Assembly (NCBI GenBank): GCA_001972305.1
Contig: BDDD01000362.1
Span: 365,646-429,645, forward strand
Origin: Cephalotus follicularis
Lineage: Eukaryota > Streptophyta > Magnoliopsida > Oxalidales > Cephalotaceae
Reading direction: 5' to 3'
DNA length: 64,000 nt
How positions within the stretch are numbered: the first letter of the stretch is position 1; each line of letters starts with the position of its first letter. This document shows positions 45,085 to 56,172 of this stretch, piece after piece. The translations under genes were made by a program, and so were the position numbers. The notes under the pieces were generated by a model. It saw only the letters and a list, made by a program, of their open reading frames with translations. It searched no databases and was not told the DNA's origin.

Positions 45085-47454
45085 TTAAACATTGCCATCC
45101 CCTAAAGGGACATTATCTACATAAAGAGAAGAAGCAAGATCTTGAGAGCCCTCGGATAGAGGAGTAAAGACAGGTTCTACAGCAGGCCCACAGTACGAGA
45201 CAATCGCACCTGAGTGCTCTGCCCTCTGTAACTCTTCATCCACCTGGGCGAGAAGATCTTCTTCCTTTAGAGCGAGGCGAGCTTTCTCTTCCTTTGCCTT
45301 AACCCCCTCGGGAAAGAAATCGAAGGCCTCATCTGCCTTACAACAAACAATAGGAGCCAAGGGAACCTATGGATGAAGAGCAACCACCTAGTTATGGTAA
45401 GTGTATAAGCCTCGGCGAAAGAATGCAGCAGACTCCTTTAAGAATTCCTCCTCAAAAGTTGGGAAAGCCTTATAGTCCACCATGGCACTCTCCATTAACG
45501 CTTGTAATTCATCCGAAGCTTTGAACTCCATAAAGGCTTTGTCCACCACCGCTTGAGTCCAAGCAGCTTCCATCTCTTGGATCTTAGAGAACCTTTCATT
45601 CTTAGCCTGCAACAGATCACGAAGTTTTATATTATTCTCAACAACTATCTCTCAATCCCTCTTTCCTTGGCCAAAACTTCAAGAGCCTGCCTCTTCTCTT
45701 CCAAAACTGACTCTTGGGCCCTAAGAAGCTCTTCCAGCTGGGAGTGGGCTAAATTAGCTGCCTGCTTGAGCTTTGCTACCTCTTTTCAAAGCTGGTTAAT
45801 AAGGTCATGGTCGACTTTAGAGTTTTTCATCATCAGATGGATATCATTCAGAGCCTGCCAAAGAAAGACCAAAGTCAAAAGAAGAGCAGAAGGTATATCT
45901 AAAAAAGAAAGGATGAAGAAGTCACATACCCTAATACTGCTCTGAACACAGTGATTCCAGAGCTGGTTAATGGTCCAACCCTTTCTTGCATTTAGCTCAG
46001 AGGGAATGAAGACAGCCTGCTTAGCTCAAAAGGCACCCCTGGAGAATTTAAGTCCAGGCCAAAGTCGCCCAGCGCCTCGAACTCTTCTCAATCCGATCCA
46101 TGTCCCGAGGCTCACCAAGATGAACGGGGTCCCGAGAACTCACCACAGGGGGAACATCAGTTTGCTCCCGAGAATAGCCTTCTCCACCTCTTCCCTTCTT
46201 TTATTTTTTGGATGGAGGGAGGGGCAGGTCCTCCACAACTCGCTTGCCATGGACAGACCTTATCTTGACAGTCACAGCAGTAGCAACCTCATTCTCTGCT
46301 CTCTTCTTTGCCCCCGCAGTAACTTCCCTCAAGGCCCTATGCCTTGCCTTCTCAGCAACGCCCTATTCTTTTTCTCTGTTAACCCTCAAGACGTCTACAA
46401 GATGACGTCGAGAAGCCATTATTGCAGAGAACAATGAAATTGGAATTAAAAGCATGAATTACAAAAAAAAAATAGTGAGTGAACAAAAGGAAGGAATTAG
46501 AAGCAGAGAAGGAGAGGAAGGCTTAATACAGCTTTCCCCCTCGCCAACAGGCGCAACTCCGGGTTTTGCTCTGTTCTTTTGAACTCCCTCTCTCTCAATC
46601 CCCACTGGGATCTCCTCCTCATCATCCAAGGCGTCTCTGCGTCCTGAGGACATACTCAGCCCAACACCGCGTAAACGGTCCTCAGTTATGGTAAAATTCA
46701 CCTCCTCTGGATCCAGCGCTGATAGTTTTACAAGATCTGCCTTCTATGCCTTAGATAAAATTATTTTCTGATTGAGGCGCTGGGTGTCCAACGAATCACA
46801 TCAATGGGAAGAAGTGAAGCTAGAGAGATTCCTAATAAGGAAATATCTCTCCCTCCTGTTTTTGATGGATTTCGTAGGATCCACCAACAGTTTCTTGGTC
46901 AGACCAGTGCGCGACTTGAAGTAGTATCCACGCTTGCCAGGAGATGCAGTGAGGACATGAAACTCCTTGAACAGCCCTACCATTGGTGTGACCCCTGCTT
47001 CCAAACACTTCACCAAGAAGCCAATTATGAAGCTCCAAGACTGTGCTTGAAGGAGTGAGGGATGAAGTTTGAAACTCCTCAAAACCGTAATAGCGAATGA
47101 GTGTACAGGGAGTCTCAGACCATGCGAAAGAGCATCCTCAAAAACCACGAAGAGGCCAGGTCTGCTCTCTGTGGCCTCCTTGGGATCTCGGGGAAGGGAG
47201 AACACCAATCCTTTTGGGAAGCAATACTTTTTGGCCAGCTTCTCCACTTTTTCATGACAAAGTACGCTTCTATCGAAGTGGGTCCTAAAGATTTGGGTAC
47301 CAGCCTCAAAAGAGGCGACCTCGGGACCACCAACTGCGGTGGTATCCATGGCTTCCTTTACACTAAGAGGATGCTCGGCAACTATCACCGCCTCAGTCAT
47401 GCGGCGTACCTCTGCTGGAGTAGCTTGTCTAGATGTTTGCTTAACTCTAGCCAT
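45085..47454 (-). pseudogene. Antisense extra gene of a Tat-lineage element, 'putative gypsy type transposon' domain
   Basis: The best piece is 46801-47454 on the minus strand (217 aa), from MARVKQTSRQATPAEVRRMT through FPKGLVFSLPRDP, GLFVVFEDALSHGLRLPVHS, LLQAQSWSFIIGFLVKCLEA and LFKEFHVLTASPGKRGYYFK. This is the PF04195 (Transposase_28) pattern. Further minus-strand pieces follow at 46459-46701 (acidic), 45388-45612 and 45085-45360 (coiled-coil-like, KAKEEKARLALKEEDLLAQV). Antisense genes at this place, between pol and the 3' LTR, are known in Tat relatives such as Grande and RIRE2. The function is unknown. The gene lies in pieces and I do not claim an intact reading. Confidence 0.7.
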
Positions 47455-47981
47455 CTATAAACCCATGGAGAGAGCGAGGATGAGAAGCTAGAAAAACCCA
47501 AAGAGACGCCTATATCAATTTGTGAAAGCAGATAGCTAAGAACGACTCACCTAAAATTTTGTAAAAGAAGATTCGACGAGAAATCAATTGATAGTCTAGA
47601 AGATCGAAGAGTTTCGTAGAGCAAGAACTTTGAAAATTGGAAGAAGAGTAAAGTAAATAAACTTCTCTAAGAAGAATGAGCAATTTAAAGGGGTCTAGAC
47701 TGATTTCAGACCATGAGATCTCTGCGGAATCAAACGGCCTATATCAGCCCATCAAATCAGACGTAGGAAACGAAGAGATTGTACGCGAAAAACGAAGATA
47801 TTGTATGCAAGAATCGTGGTCGTCTTGCCACACTACAATTAATGCTAGAGATGGGCCAAAAGGCAAGGCCCATAAGCCAAAACATGCCTAATTGCCCTCC
47901 AAAAGTCCGCTCCAAGCTAGACGACATCACTAATGCTATTCCTCCTCTGCCAAGCACAGAAAAGGAAGACTATGAGGCATG

Positions 47982-48452
47982 TGATATGAGAAAAGTTCAT
48001 CTATTATTAAGGTACTAGCACGTGTCCTTCACTACCCATAATTACGGGTAAAAATGGCCAAATATGTGGTCATAATGGGGGAGATAACGCTTCCACCCAC
48101 GATGAAGTAATGGCCTGGAATCCTGGCCATTACCAAGGGACCAATAACTCCACCACGATGCTAGTAGACGTTACAACCAGGTATATCTATAAATACTCTC
48201 AAAAAAGACTGAGGGAGGGTCGAGCAATTGGCCATAGACTCATACTATTTTCTCTGCACTTAACTGACTTAAACATCGGAGTGTCCTCGGGAGGAAAACC
48301 TCCTGAAATTTCGATAGATTACTTTCTCTTTGTACAGGGAACACTAAAGAACACCAAATCCAACATCATCCTCGGAGCATCCAGCATTATTTCCCAACAA
48401 ATCGAATATCCGCACGTGGATGACTGTTGTGTAGTTGATTTCAGTATCAATA
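47982..48452 (+). mobile_element. 3' LTR of Tat element B
   Basis: 471 bp with CTATAAATACTC (48187-48198), ACTGACTTAAACATCGGAGT (48264) and a short hairpin (CGGGAGG-AAAA-CCTCCTG, 48288-48305) shared with the other Tat LTRs. Confidence 0.8.
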
Positions 48453-50021
48453 AATCTTAAGTGGCCTGGTAATTATTATATTTTAAGCCCATTTAATTTA
48501 TAATTATTGTAACTTTAATGGGACCGTTATATAAGCGTTTTTTCAATAATTATTCAGTTTTTGGATCTAAAAGTTTGGGATTAAAAACCCCCAAACAAAC
48601 ATCTAATAATATGCTTATAATCTATGCAATTCTCGTTATTGTTAGAGACCAAATGAAGTGAAATGATTGCGACGAGTTCAACTTTAACAATTAAAAATCC
48701 TGAAGTTTATCTTATCTTATGTTCTTTTATGAAAAACTATATCAAAATCCTGAAATTTATCTTACCTTATGTTCTTTTATGAAAACTTTATCAACTTTAT
48801 CTTATTTTATTTGAATATTATATTTTTTTATGTTAATCATATATATATTTATCAAACGATAACTAAAATTTAATAACGAAATCAACTCTCAATATACAAA
48901 TGTCTCTGGCAATGGTCTTGCACGACCAGGCACATGCATGATCGGATTCACGTTTTAATAAAACAACCAGTTCTTATCAGGTGAATCATCACTTGCCCAT
49001 CATTTATTTATAATCAGGTTGGTGACCAAAGGAGCTGCATGTTGCATGCTTTCCTATTAGGCCACAGGTGGGTCACGTATGGGCCCATTATATTGAACAG
49101 ACAAACCAATGAGATATTTAAACTTTAGGGGACATTAAAGCAAACTTGACTAAATGGCGATGACAATTCGGGAATGTTTTGTTAGTGGAATAATTTGATA
49201 GGAATGGAATAATATTTTTGGATATCACATATTCTCGGTTTAGAATTCTCGTCAAGAATCATAATATTATTTGGTTTAACTCTTCAAATTCTTGATAATC
49301 TATCATTCACATTTTTAGAATCTAAGATTCTTTTGAATATTGAAAAATTCCAAAGATAAATGATTATCATCTTTCAATATTATCGACGAACCAAACACCT
49401 ACTTTATGTAAACAAGTGGAATTTTGATATATAGTTAGAACAATATAAAGGTCAATTTTATTTCAATATGTTTATTAAACATATATACTTGTGATCACTA
49501 TAATTCATTTAATAAAAAGATTAAGTTAAATTAAATCATGTAAACCTGTTTAATAACATCAATTTGTAAGATATTACTATTTTATTATTCTTGTAATTAC
49601 TTAAACATATATTATGTTTTATTGTATATGACTTAAAACTATATTAAAAGCAATTAAGTCAAAATAATCATTTTAGTGGTAAACATGATTAAAAGAGAGA
49701 GAATCTATTGTTACATGGTGATAAATTTATAGTTTGTTACCCCACTTTATATCACTTAACTAATTTACATCAAACGGTCTTAAAATATGTATACTTCGTA
49801 AACCTTTGTATGTAAAAGAATTGAGTGATATAAGAGCAGACGCGTGAATTATATATAAAAGTCATTAAGCTTTTCAAAATGTTATGAATGTTGCATTAAA
49901 GAACAGACGCGTGAATTATATGCTTAGCAAATCGGCTACTTTTCGTTCAAGATTGCAAATCGACATGCATATATATCAGCGTGATTGTGTACACTAGCCC
50001 ACTTGTATTATGCACATTTCT
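48453..50021. other. AT-rich host spacer with small direct repeats
   Basis: No gene is visible. A direct repeat of about 58-bp period occurs at 48698-48790 (AATCCTGAAGTTTATCTTAT, then AATCCTGAAATTTATCTTAC). CAGACGCGTGAATTATAT recurs at 49838 and 49904. A weak MITE-like pair of ends (GGGAATGTTTTGTTAG near 49170 and ACGAACCAAACACC near 49387) is possible but not secure. Confidence 0.45.
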
Positions 50022-50030
50022 TTGTATATA

Positions 50031-52196
50031 GAGTAAAGTATGAAAATACGTCTAGGTTTTATATAAGATGACACTTTAACCACTCATATTTTAATAAGAA
50101 CATAGAAACCACTGATCTGTTATAAGTCAGACATGTTGACACCTAACGTTAGTTGACCGTGCAAAACCCCGTTAGCCACGTCAACAATCCACTTAAAACT
50201 ATATTTAATGACCATTTTAGCCTATTGGGTAAAGTACGAAAATACGCCTAGGTTTTACATAAGAAGACAATTTAACCACTCATGTTTTAATAAGGACATC
50301 TTGACATAAAAAATTACACGTTGTTAACAACTGTTAAATTACAAATGAAAAGACGCAAACACCATCATCAGTTAACTTGTCATTAACCTTCAAATCCCTA
50401 AATACATTTCAAACTCAACACTACAAAAAAAATTCATTGAAACTCTGAAAATCCCTAATAAAATCCACTAAAGCTCAATGTTGTCATAGTTTTCCAGATA
50501 CTCATTAGCCGAATCTTTATTTCACCCTCGCTCTCTATCAGTTTTTATATTCCTCTCTCTCTATGTATTTTTTTTTTTCAATTATAATTTTAGTCACATG
50601 AAAATTCCTCTCAATGTGCTCATGGGTTTTAACAAATGAGTCAGTGTACCTACTGATTGGTGCTAACTCTTTTCAGATTCAAATTTCTTCCATTTTAAAT
50701 GACTCTCTTTTTATATAGGTAAATACTTTATTTCTTTTGTCTTTATTTTTTTCTCTTTTATTAAATTCATTTTTTAATCTGATGATTTGAGTACTGTACT
50801 TGAAGTTTCATATGATATAGCCGAATTTGGATTGTTACTTGTAGGTTTTTGTTTTGGAGCTTCAATGTGGGTTATATGATATTTTTGGATAAATTCATTT
50901 TGTTTTTTCCATCTATATTTTTGGGTTATATTGCAGAATCGATATAGTCAAATGTTGTATGATTATCTTTAGATAAATTCAGTTTGTTTTTTCCTGTTAT
51001 AATTCAGAGTTATTTTTGGCATTTGTCTTAATTCATGTATTGTTTGGCTGGAAATGAGGAATTCAAGTGTATTGGACTTCGGAATGAGTTGATGGGTTGT
51101 GTTTAGTTCAATTTTTAGAAATATGGTGATTATGACCATTGAAAATAAAAGAAAAATGAAATTGTTCTTGTATTTATATTAGATTCATGTGGTTATGCGA
51201 GCATGTTGCATGGTGGCTATGTCCTTATGTTGATTGATATTCTATTTACTGGGTTATGTAAAATCTGAATATTGGTATGTTGAAGATTGAAAAATTGGGT
51301 CTTGATATAAACTCGTGATGTTTATATCATTTGAGTATAACTAATTAACATGGAAAAATTAATTTGATACGAAACTAATTATATATAAGCAATACCCAAT
51401 TTATTTGGATCCTTTCTACGCATCTACATGTTTATTTACTACATTGTCTGTATTTTTTGTTTCTATCTCTGCTTTCAAGTGTCTATAAAATCCCTCTATA
51501 TCTCAATATTGTTTACTCTGTTTAATTTTGATATACCCATTTCAATATTAATTTCCTTGCTCTATTTAATTTCCTTGGTTTGTTCAATTTCTTTGCTTTG
51601 TTTAATTTCTCAAAATATCCATTTTGTTGCTACTTAATTTTTCTTTGGTTCAAACTTTGGAAACTGAAATTGTTTAAATTTTGAAAATCTTGGAGAAAAG
51701 ATGAAGAGTAGGAGAATGAACGAAGAGCATCAACAAAAAAATAATTCGGTTATGCAGAGATGAACAAGCACCAACGTTTTTAAGTTCCTCAAAAAAAAAA
51801 AAGTTTCGGCTACTGACTTGATAGATATACCAGTATTCAGTTATAATGAGGGTAAAATGGTCATTAAATATAGTTTTAAGTGGATTGCTGACGTGGCTAA
51901 CGGAGTCTTGCACAGTCAACTAACGTTAGGTGTCAACATGTCTGACTTATAACAGATAAGTGGTTTCTATGTCCTTATTATGAGTGGTTAAAGTGTCATC
52001 TTATATAAAATCTAGACGTATTTTCGTACTTTACCCATTAAGTATAAGTTAACTGATGAGGGTATTTATGTCTTTTTATCTGTAATTTAACAGTTATTAA
52101 CAGCGTGTAATTTTTTGTGTCAAAGTATCATTATTAAAACATGGTGGTTAAAGTGTCCTCTTATGTAAAATCTAAACGTATTTTTGTACTTTACCC
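50031..52196. mobile_element. Non-autonomous MULE-like element with long, crossed inverted repeats
   Basis: Ends GAGTAAAGTATGAAAATACG (left) and, reverse complemented, GGGTAAAGTACAAAAATACG (right). The flanks TTGTATATA (50022-50030) and TTATATATA (52197-52205) match at 8 of 9, in line with a 9-bp Mutator-type duplication. Each side carries two related blocks: left A (50031-50226) and B (50227 to about 50393); right inverted A (about 51851-52036) and inverted B (about 52048-52196). The 1.4-kb interior is T-rich and untranslatable, with intron- or leader-like character. Confidence 0.7.
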
Positions 52197-52205
52197 TTAT
52201 ATATA

Positions 52206-53500
52206 TGATGACTTGGTTTCTACAAGTTGGCTGTGTTTACGTACATCAAGATGTGCAAATTGAAAAACTTGCTAGAATATGCGTCAATGCGGTAATGAAA
52301 ATTAAACGAAATCAACATTTTCTGTTTTTTATTTTTGTTTTGTGTTGATTCGTTTTGTTTTCAAAATTTTAGAAACAGAAATTCGTCTCCTTAATTATAA
52401 CTGTTTTCAAATCTTTGAAATAGAAAACAAACAAAATGTTTTGTAACAACTAAGCCAAATACAAATACAAGATGAATATTCATAAATCAATGCAGTAGCT
52501 AGGGTAGATAAGAACAAGTTACTTTGAATAGTCACTCCAAAACTCTTTTTTAAGAAATTTGATCAATTAAATATATGAAAATCATGATGATCACCTATAA
52601 TTTGAGAAATAACTTTAATATCACAATGGTTTGGTTTTGATTAAAAAAAACTCCTAAAAAGGTCAAGGAAGGAATCACCTGAAAACGTGCAGGAGTAAAG
52701 ATCCAGAGAAGACCAAAAAGCCAAAGATTAAAAAAAACAAATATAGCAATGAAAGTCAAAAACAGGGTGGATCGTTGTTAGTGTTTGAGAATGGATTACA
52801 GATGTGTGCAGTGTAGGTTTGCTGTCAAAACCCCGTTTGTGCTCCTGGAAATATTCGGCTCATAAAAATGTGTAAGCTTTATATTTGTTTATATGTTATT
52901 TCAGTTTCTTTTGAAATCTCATTTTTAGATCTCTATTTACCTTTGATTTGTTATAAACTTTCTTTTCAATATATAGGAGAATTGCAAATCTGCAGATCAG
53001 TATATTGAATGTGAATTCATGGTAAAATACTCTAAGTTTCTTTGTGAATCCGTGCAGATTCTTTCAATTGATTTGATTCTCCATAAGCGAAAAGCTTATA
53101 GGCATAATGTCCTCCATCAAGATACTCTGAATGTTGAGTTAAAGATAGATAGAAGAGTGTTTTTTTTAAAGGAGGAGAGAGAGAGAGAGAGTATTATTAG
53201 ATAATCATAGTGTTTTTTTTTTTTTTTGCATAACATTATTATCAAACATGTTTTTTTTTAAATTTTAAAATGAAACAGAAAATGAGTACTTTATAATAAC
53301 CCATACTTTTAATTTTCTCTTTCAATATAAACATTTTACCTTTGATCTTGGGACTGTAAACAAAGAAATTAGCAATCAATTAAGCTTACAAAGCTAGAAA
53401 CGCTATCGGATGACTCAACTAGACATCGGGATTAATAGTAAATTTATATGTTTTGAACAAAAAAAGATATTCAAGCCTACAATAAACACTTGGTTTATAG
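52206..53500. other. Host spacer with simple repeats
   Basis: (GA)n at about 53174-53191 and poly-T at about 53213-53228. No gene recognised. It ends at the target duplication TTGGC (53501-53505). Confidence 0.45.
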
Positions 53501-54029
53501 TTGGCTGTAACGCCCCAGATCCGAGTCTACTTTATACTCAAAGCGAACTTCGGAGAGTCGGTGCGTTACGTGGTGGTGAAACCTATTATCCTTTAACAAT
53601 CCTACTAATTGCTAATATCTATAAATAACTTGATATACTAAACCTTAAAATTTTATACTCTTATTTTAAATCATCATACATCATAACAATTATAGTCAAC
53701 ATCTTACATCTCTACAGGATCTATCAAAAGGCATTATACAGCGGAAAATATTAGTTTATAATGTCATAAACTATTACACAAAAATATATTTCGTAACATA
53801 ATTTCTTCTCGAAATTATCACTTATGAGCTCCTGCCAAAGCTCGACTTTCCTCGTTCAATCTTTTCCTAGAAAATTTTAGTTGAAAACAAAAACATTGAA
53901 AGGAGTGAGCACCAAAATAGCTCAGTAAGAACTATCGAAATAAAACATTATTCAAATCCATTTTCTAGTATTTTTATAAAACCAGTACATTTCACATTCA
54001 TTCATTTCTTTTCTAAAATATTAAATTAA

Positions 54030-54240
54030 AATTAACTTCCTCCACTCAGTCAGACGGATATACCGATCATGTCGATGGGAAAGTTAAATTAAATTTAGTT
54101 GATAAAATAAACGGTTGCAACGAGCATAAAATTGCTTAATTAAAATATTAACTGAAAATTAACTTCCTCCACTCAGTCAGATGGATATACCGATCATGTC
54201 GATGGGAAAGTTAAATTAAATTGAGTTGATAAAATAAAAA
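54030..54240. repeat. Two direct copies, period 127 bp, in the solo LTR
   Basis: AACTTCCTCCACTCAGTCAG, followed by a near-identical TGGATATACCGATCATGTCG, begins at 54034 and again at 54161. Each copy is about 80 bp and very similar. Confidence 0.85.
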
Positions 54241-54599
54241 AAAATACTTTAAGAGAGTGAGTTGAAATTCCTTACATAGAATACTAACATATGACAAAGT
54301 GGCCAGAAATCCTTACTAACATAAAGTACTTTTAGAAGAAGACTAGGGATCCTTACCTTACTTTATCTCCTTCTCTCTTTTCTCCACACTGAAGAAATTA
54401 CTATGCTGAAATCCCAACAAAATTCTCTTTTCTCCTCTTCCCTTCTTTCTCTCTTTCTCTCTTTCTCTCTTCCTTCTCTTCTTTCTCTTTCTCTCTTCCT
54501 TCTCTCAGTAAACACTCTTTCCCAATTTTTCTACTGATCTCTCTCCCAATTTTACTGCTATTTATAGGTAAAAAACACCGCCTCTATTTTTGTCGTTTT

Positions 54600-54970
54600 T
54601 GGCACATTTTTACCGCGTCCGACTCAAAGCGTCGACGTTTTCTCTCTAAGCGTCGACGGTCACGAGCTTGACCTGAGTTTTTTACCTCTATCCCGACTAA
54701 AGCGCTGACGCTTTCTTACAATGCGTCGTCGCTTTTAAGTCTTCGTCCAAGTCAACTGACACACTTAACTTTAACGCGTCGACGTTTAAAATTAGGACAT
54801 CGACCGTTACCCAAAGCGTCGACTCTTTATCCCTAAGCGTCGACGGTGTGAGGGCTTGTCCAATTTTCCCTTGCACTGGTTTCAAGCGCAGATAGAAGGG
54901 GTCTAAGCGTCGACCGTTACTACCAAAGCGTCGACGCTTTAAGTTGGATTGTCGGCGCTTTAAGACAGTT
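54600..54970 (-). repeat. GCGTCGACGC cluster in the solo gypsy LTR
   Basis: AAGCGTCGACGTTTT, AAGCGTCGACGGTC, AAGCGCTGACGCTTT, ATGCGTCGTCGCTTTT, ACGCGTCGACGTTTA, GACATCGACCGTTAC, AAGCGTCGACTCTTT, AAGCGTCGACGGTG, AAGCGTCGACCGTTA and AAGCGTCGACGCTTTAA. Ten or more members occur in 370 bp, often as AAGCGTCGACGCTTT. Confidence 0.88.
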
Positions 54971-55203
54971 TTCTTTCTCATCACTTATCCAAATAAAATT
55001 TTCTTCTAGGGGCGCTGCCCCCCGAACCCCTGCCCGCTCACCGGGCAGCGGGACCCCCCGTCCGCTCACTGGGGAGCGGAACCCCCGTACTCCCCGAGCG
55101 TAGGGTCATACTACGGGTCCCTTGAACTATTTGTCAATTTACACAATAGCAAACATTTTCCATAATTAATATCTTACATGGAAATTTGGGTCCTTACATT
55201 GGC

Positions 55204-56172
55204 TGTCGATAATAATGGGATTATTTCATCTAAAAAAAAAGTGATATACACGACATACTAAAAAAAAAAAAAAGCTACAAAGAGGGCCAGAAAAACATAA
55301 AGATATTAGCATATATTAAAATGGGAATTCTAATTTTGACAAGAAAGTGAGATTCATTTTGTTCTGTTGTGTTTTTTATTTTAAGTTTGAGGTGGTGTAT
55401 AGTTAATTAACTTGACATATTTAGACTAAAAGTAATCCCAAATGTTTTACTAGTTAGTTGCAAAACGAGTGACGATATGTACGGGGGATCATAGGAAATA
55501 CTTGGTTGATAAATTGGTAAACAGTTAACAAATTTGATAGTTAAACAGTGAATCGGTCGATAAATCGATATGAATTAGTCATCACTCTTATTGCCAAGAT
55601 CAGTCAGAACTGATGTGATTTGGTTTAACTCAGATTAAATCTATCTACATTGGTTCGTTTTAAAATAGTTGAATAAGCTTTTTTATTTAATTATATAATT
55701 TTAGTTGTTGTTAATCGAATAATTTATTCATCGATCAACATGCATATTGATTTATAGGTTAGATTATTGATATATTGATATACCGTCTTGACGAAATCAT
55801 TAATAAGTTAATCTTTAATAGGAATAACCATGAAAAGTAAAGAGTCATTCTATTTAAGATAAATAATACTATTAATAATAATTATGATAATTGATATGAT
55901 AAAACATCATTAATATTTTTTTTTAATATTATTAATAATATTTTAATTATAATGAATGCTATTTTTATTATTATTTTAAAAAAAAAGGAGAAGGCTTCCC
56001 ACGTAGATGTAGGTTATAATAAGGTTCGCGGTAACTGAAGGAGAAACTTTGATCCGACAACTAACTGTAAAAACGGCGATACCCACGTTATGTCATCAGT
56101 CATCGTCACCTCCAACTTCAGCAACACAACTCTTGTTCTCTCTCTCTCTCACAACACCACCACCGTTACTCC
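55204..56172 (+). promoter_or_regulatory. Upstream region of the CRINKLY4-related gene
   Basis: Very AT-rich host DNA. GGTTATAATAAGG (about 56013) is a TATA candidate about 160 bp before the ATG. A CT-rich tract TTCTCTCTCTCTCTC (56138-56152) lies in the probable leader, a common plant 5'-UTR feature. Confidence 0.45.

Larger units (their letters stand above)
44342..48452 (+). mobile_element. Tat-lineage element B: 3' region and 3' LTR (fossil)
   Basis: Begins inside the 3' untranslated tandem region (GACTCCTAAGGGAGCAATCA units, 44342-44730), continues through an antisense gene region (45085-47454), and ends with a 3' LTR (47982-48452, TGATATGAGAAAAGTTC to GTATCAATA). This LTR resembles those at 19250 and 23445 much more than the 5' LTR at 33165 (for example AAGGGACCAATAAC and ACTTAAACATCGGAGTGTCC). 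It is therefore a different element from A. The flank after it (AATCT) does not match the flank before 33165 (ATGTT). Broken. Confidence 0.75.
53506..55198 (-). mobile_element. Solo LTR of a Ty3/gypsy element, minus strand
   Basis: Plus-strand limits TGTAACGCCCCAGATCC at 53506 and GGGTCCTTACA at 55198, flanked by TTGGC (53501-53505 and 55199-55203), 1,693 bp. Read on the minus strand it runs TGTAAGGACCC to GGGGCGTTACA, the usual polarity for gypsy LTRs. Inside are a GCGTCGACGC cluster, a CT-rich block (54420-54510), a 127-bp-period duplication (54030-54240) and a GC-rich GCTGCCCCCCGAACCCC block (55010-55100). Same start type as the LTR ending at 32322. Confidence 0.85.

Noticed and set aside
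49160-49400. Possible MITE with GGAATGTTTTG-type ends
   Set aside because: Inverted ends match only over a few bases and no target duplication could be fixed.
55010-55100. GC-rich GCTGCCCCCCGAACCCC stretch, possibly organellar or rRNA-derived
   Set aside because: It lies within a bounded solo LTR. Such GC-rich words are common in plant gypsy LTRs and no rRNA or plastid gene is recognisable.
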